Source of the DNA: JBEISR01 sp044371425
Lineage (GTDB): Bacteria > Planctomycetota > Planctomycetia > Pirellulales > Pirellulaceae
DNA: 64,000 bases
Direction of reading: 5' to 3'
Assembly (NCBI GenBank): GCA_044371425.1
Contig: JBILTR010000014.1
Location: 73,200-137,199 of the forward strand
The translations under genes were made by a program, and so were the position numbers. Positions 35,358 to 43,146 of the stretch are shown in pieces. The notes beneath the pieces are model-generated. The model did no database searches. It was given only the letters and a program-made list of their open reading frames with translations, and was not told the DNA's origin. Position 1 is the stretch's first letter; every line of letters starts with the position of its first letter.

Positions 35358-37049
35358 CTATGGCCCTTTGGGTTCTTTGGAACCTGACTCCAAGAGCGCT
35401 TCCTGTGCCTTGGCGAGGCTCTCCAGCCCTTGGACTCGATACGATTCAATCAGTTTTCGACGGGTGTTTTGACGTTCCGGCGAGATGGCCAACGCTTTTT
35501 CCAGGCTACCGATCGCTTCATTGTGTCTCCCTGCAATCTGCAGGATGGTGCCTCGGCTATCGAGCAATTCGGCGCTGGCCCCCGCCTGCTCGATCGCCTG
35601 GTCGATGAGGACCAGAGCGCGGTCGGTTTGCGTTGGATCTTTGCGACTGATCGCCACCGAGAGGTTGTTGATCGCCAGCGTGGTCTTGGGTTCGATCTTC
35701 AGGCAATGCTCCCAGTGTTCGATGGCCTGATCGACGTCTCCCTGCCTGTAGGCGTGGTTCGCAAGGACCAGTAGAGCCCCTGGGGAGATGACGTCTTTCA
35801 GGAGCTGCTGATCGAGGATCTGCTGCAGGGCAGGGGAGAGGGCCCAGTGTTGGAAGATGCGTTGGGACAGTTCGTCGCCGATGGAGGGATTGTTGGGATC
35901 GATCCGGGCCGCTTCCTCGAGCGCCGTCAGATCCCCTATCGCTAGTGGCTGGGGGAACTCTTTCGGATCGGCTGGGTTCTTCCATGCTTCTTCGGGGATC
36001 GACCGTCGGTAACGCAATCGATGGATGTCGGAGAGAGCTCGTCGCCATTGAGCCTGCTGGGGCTGGACAGCCAGGCCCTGCTGCAGGACGTCGATCCCTT
36101 GCTGGACATGCTCCAGCAGCATGTGGGCTTGAGCGACCAGGAGTCGATCCTGGGGAAGTTCCTGGGCGGTCCCTAGACGATCTTGGAATCGCAGCAGCAA
36201 CCTTTCGGCAGCCTGCCTGGCTTCTTCTGGCATGCCCGATCGGATCGCCAATTCGGCGGTAGCCAAGTGAAGTCGTGGATCGCGTTGGGCGGCTTTTTTG
36301 ACCAGCGCCACCGCCTCCTTCGGTTCCCCAGTCTGCTCCAGATACTGGCTATAAACCAGCAGCAATTCCGGGCTGACCAGTTCCCACTGGGAAGCCGCCT
36401 TGGCATGCTCGGCGAATTTCACCCTGGCGGCCTGATTGCCATTTCGAAAATCGTTGAGATATTCCCCGGCCATCCAGGCGTGAGCCGGAGCGAAGTCGCC
36501 GCCAGAAGCGGATGCCAGACGGCTCATGATCAACCGGGCCCGCGCCAGATCGCCATTTGCGACACTGCGAAGAGCGATAAAAAAGTTTGCTGACGGATGG
36601 TTGGGATCCATCTGCACCACCCGCTGATACAGCAGTTCGGCCTTCGCGATCTGCTCGGGTGTGAATTCTTGATCGAGCGAGGGAGGGGCGGTCATCTGGC
36701 TGCTGCCTCCCGAGGCATCGCCGGGAGTGGCAGCTCCCGCCTTCTTCATCCACTGCTTCATCGATGCCACGGACTCGGCCTGCTCCACATACCGTTGCAA
36801 GAGGCTCCCTTTGGGCCGCAGAGCCCCCCAAGCGACCATCCCGATGCAGACCAGCAGCAGCAGAATCAGCGGGACCATCCACTTGAGTCGAATCCAAGGA
36901 CGACTGATCCGCCACAGGTAAAAAGCCTGCCAGAATTGACCGATCGCCTCCCCTGGACTGCTCCAGAGCAAGGTCCAGGGAGCTACCTGGACTGCCTGCG
37001 TCCCCTTGGCAGTCTCCCCCCTTTCCGCATCGTCCGTTGGATTGACCAT
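35358..37049 (-). CDS. TPR-repeat membrane protein
   Basis: 563 residues from ATG 37049. One membrane helix (about 58-76, WMVPLILLLLVCIGMVAWG) follows a cytoplasmic N-terminus. The rest is an alpha-solenoid of TPR repeats: AELLYQRVVQMDPNHPSANF, ALVKKAAQRDPRLHLATAEL, LLVLANHAYRQGDVDQAIEH then WEHCLKIEPKTTLAINNLSV, and NEAIGSLEKALAISPERQNT near the end. TPR domains scaffold protein complexes; the partner is unknown. A Gly/Ser/Thr linker separates the helix from the repeats. Confidence 0.85.
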   Translation of the reverse strand: MVNPTDDAERGETAKGTQAVQVAPWTLLWSSPGEAIGQFWQAFYLWRISRPWIRLKWMVPLILLLLVCIGMVAWGALRPKGSLLQRYVEQAESVASMKQWMKKAGAATPGDASGGSSQMTAPPSLDQEFTPEQIAKAELLYQRVVQMDPNHPSANFFIALRSVANGDLARARLIMSRLASASGGDFAPAHAWMAGEYLNDFRNGNQAARVKFAEHAKAASQWELVSPELLLVYSQYLEQTGEPKEAVALVKKAAQRDPRLHLATAELAIRSGMPEEARQAAERLLLRFQDRLGTAQELPQDRLLVAQAHMLLEHVQQGIDVLQQGLAVQPQQAQWRRALSDIHRLRYRRSIPEEAWKNPADPKEFPQPLAIGDLTALEEAARIDPNNPSIGDELSQRIFQHWALSPALQQILDQQLLKDVISPGALLVLANHAYRQGDVDQAIEHWEHCLKIEPKTTLAINNLSVAISRKDPTQTDRALVLIDQAIEQAGASAELLDSRGTILQIAGRHNEAIGSLEKALAISPERQNTRRKLIESYRVQGLESLAKAQEALLESGSKEPKGP

Positions 37050-37312
37050 CTTCCCTCGCCTGGAAGCTGTTCGGACCGTCAAGGATATCCAGTGGCTGCC
37101 TGCTGGCATCCAGCCCAATCGGCTTGTTCTTGATCATCGATCGATCGGATGCGGCCGTCCAGCCTCTGCACCGATTCTTCACCAGGGGCGATTCACTGCC
37201 AAGGTGATTCGTGAAAGAAACTCCTTGGAATATCGGCACCAGAGGCGGGCTCAGAGAAGCAGAAAAAGAGAATACAGGCCCGATGCGGGCACCATCGCCG
37301 GCATTCTGGATG

Positions 37313-38515
37313 CTACGTCGTACCGGCCCGGCCGCCCCCAAGCGTTTCTCGAGTGGCGGTGAACGCGTCCATCGCGGCGTCGAGATCCTCCTGGGTATGG
37401 AGCGCCGAAATCTGCGTTCGGATTCTCGCTTTGCCATTCGGAACCACCGGGTAGGAAAACCCGATGACATAAATCCCCAGCTCCAGCATCTTCTCCGCAT
37501 AGCGGCCTGCGAGCGCCGCGTCTCCCAACATCACTGGGGTGATCGGATGGCTTCCCTCGAGAATCGAAAATCCTCGCTGCTGCATTCCCTGCCGGAAGTA
37601 GCGTGTATTGGCCTCCAGCCGATCCCGCAGTTCGGTCGACTCCTGCAGCATCCGCAGAGCCTCCAGGGCTCCCGCCGCCACCGGGGGAGCGACCGTGTTG
37701 GAGAAGAGGTAGGTGCGCGATTTCTGTCGCAGCAGATCGACCAGCTGCCTTGGTCCACTGGTGTAGCCGCCACTGGCTCCTCCTAGCGCCTTGCCCAAGG
37801 TCCCGGTGAGGATATCGATCCGATCGAGCACCCCACATAGTTCGTGCGTTCCACGCCCCTGGGCCCCCATGAAGCCGACCGCGTGCGAATCGTCGACCAT
37901 CACCATCGCGTCGTAGCGATCGGCCAGATCGCAGATCTCCGGAAGGTTGGCGATGTAGCCATCCATCGAAAAGACACCATCGGTAGCGATCAGACGAAAG
38001 CGAGCCGATCGGGTCTGCTCTAGCTGCGCCTGGAGGTCGGCCATGTCGTTGTTTCGGTATCGAAAGCGTTGCGCTTTGCACAGCCGGATTCCGTCGATGA
38101 TGCTGGCGTGGTTCAGCTCATCGGACAAAATTGCATCCTCCGGTCCTAGCACCGTCTCGAACAACCCACCGTTGGCGTCCCAGCACGAGTTGTAAAGGAT
38201 CGTATCCTCCAATCCGACAAACTGGCTGATCGCTTCCTCCAACTCCTTATGGATCCCCTGCGTGCCGCAGATGAAACGGACCGACGCACAGCCATAGCCC
38301 CAACGCTCCAGGGAGTCGCCGGCGGCCTTCAGGATGCGGGGATGGCTGGCCAGTCCCAGATAGTTGTTGGCGCAGAAATTCCGTACCGTCCGGCCATCGG
38401 GCAACCGGATCTTCACCCCTTGGGGCGAATCGATGACCCGTTCCCGCTTGTAAGTCCCTGCCTGCCGCATCGCCTCGCACTGAGACTCCAGATGCTCTAG
38501 CCAACGGTCGTTCAT
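37313..38515 (-). CDS. kbl: Glycine C-acetyltransferase (2-amino-3-ketobutyrate CoA ligase)
   Basis: 400 residues from ATG 38515, which overlaps the tdh stop (ATGA). PLP enzyme of the alpha-oxoamine synthase family that splits 2-amino-3-ketobutyrate with CoA into glycine and acetyl-CoA. Signatures: NFCANNYLGLASHPRI, GYGCASVRFICGTQGIHKEL, MVDDSHAVGFMGAQGRGTHE and the PLP-lysine loop ILTGTLGKALGGASGGY. The pairing with tdh decides kbl over related BioF or HemA. Together they form the threonine-to-glycine pathway. Confidence 0.95.
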   Translation of the reverse strand: MNDRWLEHLESQCEAMRQAGTYKRERVIDSPQGVKIRLPDGRTVRNFCANNYLGLASHPRILKAAGDSLERWGYGCASVRFICGTQGIHKELEEAISQFVGLEDTILYNSCWDANGGLFETVLGPEDAILSDELNHASIIDGIRLCKAQRFRYRNNDMADLQAQLEQTRSARFRLIATDGVFSMDGYIANLPEICDLADRYDAMVMVDDSHAVGFMGAQGRGTHELCGVLDRIDILTGTLGKALGGASGGYTSGPRQLVDLLRQKSRTYLFSNTVAPPVAAGALEALRMLQESTELRDRLEANTRYFRQGMQQRGFSILEGSHPITPVMLGDAALAGRYAEKMLELGIYVIGFSYPVVPNGKARIRTQISALHTQEDLDAAMDAFTATRETLGGGRAGTT

Positions 38516-39558
38516 GGATGGCCTCGCCAGTAGAGAATCACCTTGCCCGAGGCACCTTGCTTCATCACCTCGAACCCCTTCTCGAAATCGGTGTAGTGGT
38601 ATCTGTGGGTGATCACCGGCCGGATATCCAATCCGCTTTCCAGCATCACCGACATCTTGTACCACGTCTCATACATCTCTCGACCGTAAATCCCTTGGAT
38701 GGTCAACATGTTGAACACGACGACATTCCAGTCGATGGCGAATGGTTCAGCGGGAATCCCCAGCATGGCGATTTTCCCACCGTGGCACATATTCTGCAGC
38801 AGCGACTGGAAGGCGGCGGGGGACCCGGACATTTCCAACCCGACATCAAACCCCTCTTTCATCCCCAGTTCCGCCTGCAGATCCTGAAGCGTCTTGGGTC
38901 CTGAAACATCGAGTGCCACGGTTGCCCCCATCCTTCTGGCTAGCTCCAGCCGGATCGGATTGACATCCGTCACCACCACATGCCTTGCCCCGGCATGCCG
39001 GACCACTGCGGCCGCCATGACACCGATCGGGCCGGCACCGGTGATCAACACATCTTCCCCCAGGCAATCGAAGCGAAGCGCCGTATGGACTGCGTTGCCG
39101 AAGGGATCGAAGATCGACGCCACATCCAGGTCGATCTTCGGATGGTGATGCCAAACGTTGCTCATCGGAAGTGCGATGTACTCGGCAAAAGCCCCGGGAC
39201 GATTGACCCCGACCCCTTCGGTCGCTTTGCACAGATGGCGACGACCCGCCAAGCAGTTCCGGCAGCGACCGCAGACCACATGCCCCTCGCCCGACACGAT
39301 CTCTCCCGGAAAAAAATCGTGGACATTGGCGCCCACTTCCACCACCTCACCGACAAACTCATGCCCCACCACCATCGGCACCGGGATCGTCTTTTTCGCC
39401 CACGCATCCCACTTGTAGATGTGCAGATCGGTGCCGCAAATTCCCGTCCTGTCGACCCGAATCAGCACGTCGTTGATTCCGATCTCGGGCACGGGTACCT
39501 CTTCCAGCCACAGCCCCGGCTTCGACTCCCGCTTGACCAAAGCGGCCATTGTCTTCAT
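38512..39558 (-). CDS. tdh: L-threonine 3-dehydrogenase
   Basis: 348 residues. Zinc-dependent medium-chain dehydrogenase oxidising threonine to 2-amino-3-ketobutyrate with NAD. Visible are the catalytic-zinc Cys in GICGTDLHIYKWD, the GHEFVGEVVEVG block, the structural-zinc cluster CGRCRNCLAGRRHLC, and the NAD-binding VLITGAGPIGVMAAAVVRHA. The C-terminal HRYHYTDFEKGFEVMKQGAS is typical. It is the first gene of tdh-kbl, divergent from the small membrane protein at 39814. Confidence 0.95.
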   Translation of the reverse strand: MKTMAALVKRESKPGLWLEEVPVPEIGINDVLIRVDRTGICGTDLHIYKWDAWAKKTIPVPMVVGHEFVGEVVEVGANVHDFFPGEIVSGEGHVVCGRCRNCLAGRRHLCKATEGVGVNRPGAFAEYIALPMSNVWHHHPKIDLDVASIFDPFGNAVHTALRFDCLGEDVLITGAGPIGVMAAAVVRHAGARHVVVTDVNPIRLELARRMGATVALDVSGPKTLQDLQAELGMKEGFDVGLEMSGSPAAFQSLLQNMCHGGKIAMLGIPAEPFAIDWNVVVFNMLTIQGIYGREMYETWYKMSVMLESGLDIRPVITHRYHYTDFEKGFEVMKQGASGKVILYWRGHP

Positions 39559-39813
39559 CGTGCATCCTTTGGGAGAAGAATCTTCTGGTTGCGTCGCATC
39601 GACCAGCCCATCGACCCAGCCTGCTCACTGCATTCGGCTCACCCAACGCAGTCTGCCTGCCGCAATGGTTCGCTTGGGTCGGCGATCGGCTCGATTATAG
39701 TGAATCCCCTCACTTCGGCTCAGGGGGCCCATCGGCTCTCACTCCCCGGATTCGCCAAGCCCCCATCCGATCGCTCGCCCCAACCGTCGCCCGCCGCCTT
39801 CCAGGGAGCCAAC

Positions 39814-40314
39814 GTGAAAAGTGAAACTCCTTCCCACCAGTGGTTCCCCACATCCTCCCTGGACTGTTTCCTCCGATGGCTCGACCAATTCCTCTGGCCC
39901 TTGTGGTTTGGTGGCCTGACTTTTTACACCGGCGTGGTGGTGCCGCTGGGTGGCCGCGTTCTGGGAAGCGAGACTCAGGGAAGTGTGACCGCTGAAGTGC
40001 TTCCTTATTTGAACGGTCTCGGTCTGCTGGCCAACCTCCTTCCGCTCCTGATTCGCAACCCCGACACACCGCGATCCCTCGCCATGCCACTGGTTGCATT
40101 GCAAAGTATCGTGATCGCACAAAGCCTCTGGGTAGCGCAGCTTTATCGCGGAGATTGGGTAGGGGAAGCAATCGACTTTTACACCGCCCACCGCATCTTG
40201 CTTTGGACCGTCACGGCGCTTTGGTGCACCAGCCTGATCGCGCACCTAGTCCGCACCGGTAAAAAAATCCGTCCGCCGCATCAGGAGAAACTCCCTTCGG
40301 AGGATGTGCGGTGA
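39814..40314 (+). CDS. Small four-helix membrane protein
   Basis: 166 residues from GTG 39814, with GGGAG seven bases upstream. Hydrophobic segments: about 25-45 (FLWPLWFGGLTFYTGVVVPL), 65-80 (LNGLGLLANLLPLLI), 90-110 (LAMPLVALQSIVIAQSLWVA) and 122-145 (AHRILLWTVTALWCTSLIAH). The overall pattern resembles small integral membrane proteins of the DUF4149 type, but I cannot assign it firmly. A charged tail ends the protein. It is followed by the hairpin repeat array. Confidence 0.7.
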   Translation: MKSETPSHQWFPTSSLDCFLRWLDQFLWPLWFGGLTFYTGVVVPLGGRVLGSETQGSVTAEVLPYLNGLGLLANLLPLLIRNPDTPRSLAMPLVALQSIVIAQSLWVAQLYRGDWVGEAIDFYTAHRILLWTVTALWCTSLIAHLVRTGKKIRPPHQEKLPSEDVR

Positions 40315-40403
40315 CCTGAGACGGCGCCGTAGTGTTTTCCCAGTGGCGCCAAAGGAGCCACCCTCTGGCGATTTCGATAACCAGCGCCATCAAGCGGTGA
40401 ATG

Positions 40404-40590
40404 GCTACGATCGATCGCCTTACAGATCATCCACCATCTGGCGATGGTGGCTACAGGCTGAGCTACGATCGATCTACTTACAGATCGTCCACCATCTGGC
40501 GATGGTGGCTACAGGCTGAGCTACGATCGATCGCCTTACAGATCATCCACCATCTGGCGATGGTGGCTACAGGCTGGGCTACGACGCATC
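40404..40590. repeat. 58-bp tandem repeats, three copies, each with an 8-bp hairpin
   Basis: Units start at about 40404, 40462 and 40520, with a partial copy from 40578. Each contains CCACCATCTGGCGATGGTGG, a perfect 8-bp stem with a TGGC loop, and GCTACGATCGATC. The copies differ by only a few bases (CGCCTTACAGATCATC against CTACTTACAGATCGTC). Shorter relatives of the hairpin plus GGCTAC occur at 48945 and 50546. Confidence 0.93.
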
Positions 40591-40902
40591 TCGTCGCATC
40601 GGCAACAATTCGCGAATCACCATGCGACGGACCGCCACCGCCAGATGCCATGCCCCCCAATTCGACTCGGACCCCCGACTTCGGCTAGGCAGCATGGAAG
40701 GTGTAGCTGCTTCGAAATCGATCCGTTGGGCCATGCGTCTGGCGACCTCCACCAACAATCGCTCCAACTCCCCCGGTTGGCTCGATCCCACCCTTTCCAG
40801 AGTCGATGCGATCACTAGCTCTGCCACCCGGCCATGCTCGGCAAGCCACCGCGCGACCTCGATCCGGTCCGGCTGTTTTTCGTTCAGCCTTCCTCCCTCC
40901 AT
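40579..40902 (-). CDS. Small hypothetical protein ending in the repeat array
   Basis: 107 residues from ATG 40902, which has AAAGGGAG seven bases upstream. Helical and charged: RIEVARWLAEHGRVAELVIA, SQPGELERLLVEVARRMAQR, WGAWHLAVAVRRMVIRELLP. The stop codon TAG is formed by the GGCTAC of the partial repeat copy at 40578, so the array insertion or growth may have set the C-terminus. Not recognised. Confidence 0.6.
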   Translation of the reverse strand: MEGGRLNEKQPDRIEVARWLAEHGRVAELVIASTLERVGSSQPGELERLLVEVARRMAQRIDFEAATPSMLPSRSRGSESNWGAWHLAVAVRRMVIRELLPMRRDAS

Positions 40903-41227
40903 CGAATCGCTCCCTTTCACCATGGCCGCACCGGTCCGCTGCAAAAATCCTTCGGCGCATCTTCTTGGGTTGCTCGTTGGCGATGCCTGATCTCGCTGAG
41001 CATCATTCATTCCTGCGCGATGGGACGCGTTGCCTTGAAGGAGTTCGCTTCAGCCCCCTTCAGGACGCTAGCAACTTGGTGGCGACGGGAAAAGAGGAGT
41101 CCGGGGCAGCCATCCAGTGGATCGCCCGATACGTTTGCAAGCTAACGACGGGTGCTGAGAAACGACCGGGACCGGCGACGGCCAAATGCTCTTGACCCGC
41201 ATCGGCCCTTTTTGCGAAGGTACGTCC

Positions 41228-42097
41228 ATGCATACTTACATCATCAACATGGACTCCGCAGTCGACCGTTGGGAATACGTTCGCTCGCACTATGAGCGAA
41301 CGGGGATCCCCTTTTCCCGCGTCTCGGCAGTCGTCGGAAAGAAGCTTCCTTTTCCGATTCCGGAATACGATGAGGCGCGGTATCGGCGAATCCATGGCCA
41401 GCGGACCAATCCTGGCGCGGTGGGTTGCTACATGAGCCACCTCGACTGCTACCATCGTTTTTTGCAGTCGGGAGATCCGTTTGCGATCATCGCCGAAGAT
41501 GACAGTTGCCCGGCCAGCAATTTGCGGCAGATTGTCGATGCAGCTTTGGAGTACAGCGATCACTTCGACTTGCTGCGGCTGTGTGGCTTTCACAACCCGC
41601 ATCCATTGCCGGTCGCCAGCCTGTTCGGGCCGTATCAACTGGCTGTCTGCACCACGCGGCTATGCGGAACCGGCGCTTACCTGCTGTCGCGTCATGCCGC
41701 TCAGGTCTTCCTCAAGCGTCTGATTCCCATGGTGCTTCCGATCGACCATGCCATCGATCGCGAATGGACGATGGGTCTTCGCAGCTTGGCGGTCATTCCT
41801 CTTCCTGTCGGCCAGACCGACCACCAGTTCGGAACGACGATCGGTTACCAGACGCCATACAAGCTGCCTTGGTATCGGCGCTACTGGACTGTCTTCCCCT
41901 TCCGATTCGCCAACGAGACAACGCGCATCGTCTATCGCCTGCGGCAGTACCGGAGCCTCAGGAAGAAGCTGGGCCAACAGCGGACTTCCCAAGAGCGATA
42001 TCGCGGGGACCTTGGCGAGACTCCTTCGGTGGCTTTGCCTCTGGCCTCGATGCCAACCGATGATCGGCAGATCCATCCGACTCGCAAGGGAGCCTAA
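41228..42097 (+). CDS. Glycosyltransferase family 25
   Basis: 289 residues from ATG 41228. The GT25 (LPS biosynthesis type) pattern is clear: MHTYIINMDSAVDRWEYVRS start, RVSAVVGKKL, TNPGAVGCYMSHLDCYHRFL, FAIIAEDDSCPASNLRQIVD with the acidic EDD metal/nucleotide-sugar motif, and CGTGAYLLSRHAAQVFLKRL followed by PIDHAIDREW. Family members add galactose or glucose to cell-surface glycans. The basic C-terminal 60 residues are outside the domain. It is followed tail-to-tail by a methyltransferase with 4 bp between. Confidence 0.88.
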   Translation: MHTYIINMDSAVDRWEYVRSHYERTGIPFSRVSAVVGKKLPFPIPEYDEARYRRIHGQRTNPGAVGCYMSHLDCYHRFLQSGDPFAIIAEDDSCPASNLRQIVDAALEYSDHFDLLRLCGFHNPHPLPVASLFGPYQLAVCTTRLCGTGAYLLSRHAAQVFLKRLIPMVLPIDHAIDREWTMGLRSLAVIPLPVGQTDHQFGTTIGYQTPYKLPWYRRYWTVFPFRFANETTRIVYRLRQYRSLRKKLGQQRTSQERYRGDLGETPSVALPLASMPTDDRQIHPTRKGA

Positions 42098-42101
42098 ACG
42101 G

Positions 42102-42647
42102 TCAGGCCGCCTTACTGGCCGCACTCACCCCAGATCGCTCCACCTTCACCTGCCGCAGTTCTTCGCCGCGGCCAGATCGCGCAAATAGAACACCGCCCGG
42201 GGTCGTCACCCGAGGCAACCATTGCGCGAAGCACTCGGCCAGCTCTTGGGTCCGCCAGCCTGAGTCGATGATCACCAGATCGCTGGGGGGAAGAGTCTGA
42301 GCGATCCTAGGCAAAGCTGTCTCGGGGGTGCCAGGAATCAAGCTGGCTTTCATCCCACGCTCGGAGACCAAACGATGCACCGATTTCAGTGGGAGGTGGT
42401 CGGTAGGCCGCGCCCCATGCTCTTCGGCCGCTTCGAAGAGATCGACGCCAACATAACGAATCTGCAAAACGCCAGCAGGAGCCTTCAACACGGGAAGGAC
42501 GCGCTGGAGCCGCTCACCACTGCCGATTCCTATCTCCAGAACGCTTGCCACCGGATGCTGCAGCAAATGCAACATCAGCGCCCGCTCTTCCACCGGCTTC
42601 GAGAAATGCTGCCAATAGATTTTCTGAAACCACGTTAGCCGGCTCAT
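42102..42647 (-). CDS. Class I SAM-dependent methyltransferase-like protein
   Basis: 181 residues. The AdoMet-binding motif I is VASVLEIGIGSGERLQRVLP, with the acidic residue closing strand 2 in IRYVGVDLFEA. Later strands include SDLVIIDSGWRTQELAECFA and TPGGVLFARSGRGEELRQVK. It is short for the family and lacks a separate substrate domain. The substrate is unknown; its neighbour is a sugar transferase, so a glycan or lipid is possible. Confidence 0.72.
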   Translation of the reverse strand: MSRLTWFQKIYWQHFSKPVEERALMLHLLQHPVASVLEIGIGSGERLQRVLPVLKAPAGVLQIRYVGVDLFEAAEEHGARPTDHLPLKSVHRLVSERGMKASLIPGTPETALPRIAQTLPPSDLVIIDSGWRTQELAECFAQWLPRVTTPGGVLFARSGRGEELRQVKVERSGVSAASKAA

Positions 42648-43146
42648 GCGACGAATGCCTCATGCTTGTCGAGAGATTGGCCCCTGAAGGAGGCATGACG
42701 AGTCCCACTCGCAAGTCCCCAGTTGCTCGGATGCTGCTTTCCGAGCTTTCTGCAAAGGTTTTCGTCCACTTGCTGGTCGCTTCTCGATCGTTTCCTTTCC
42801 CTGCGTCACAGCTTACCGCCTTTGACAAATCGGGCCGGAACGAGGCCACTGCCGGCTCCCCCACACCGGCTCACTCAGGATCGGTCATTTACCCAAGCGA
42901 CGTGTTCTGGCAAACTAACGAGGAACCTTGGGACCGAAGCGAGCTGGAAGTGGTCCATTCCAGCCACTCCCAAAAGGTGCTGCACTTACCCACCGCAATT
43001 TCAGTGGCGTCCCGCATCCCTCGCGGGCTCAGGGCCCCTCGATCGATCGGTAGAGCGTTTTCCGTTGTCCCAGCCGATTGGTTTTCACCACCGCTCAGCC
43101 GAAAGCCATCTGGTCAGAAATCACCCCACATTCGGAGTTTCCCCTT
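42648..43146. other. Intergenic region upstream of the DUF4091 gene
   Basis: About 500 bases between divergent genes. A plus-strand frame stays open through it but has Pro/Ser-rich, non-protein-like composition. No repeat or structured RNA recognised. Confidence 0.4.

Noticed and set aside
37278..37290. Short GC stem beyond kbl as a terminator
   Set aside because: Only 5 bp of stem, and the T-rich tract starts about 10 bases later; too weak to call.
40404..40590. Possible CRISPR array
   Set aside because: The 58-bp units are contiguous, without variable spacers, and no cas gene is in the window.
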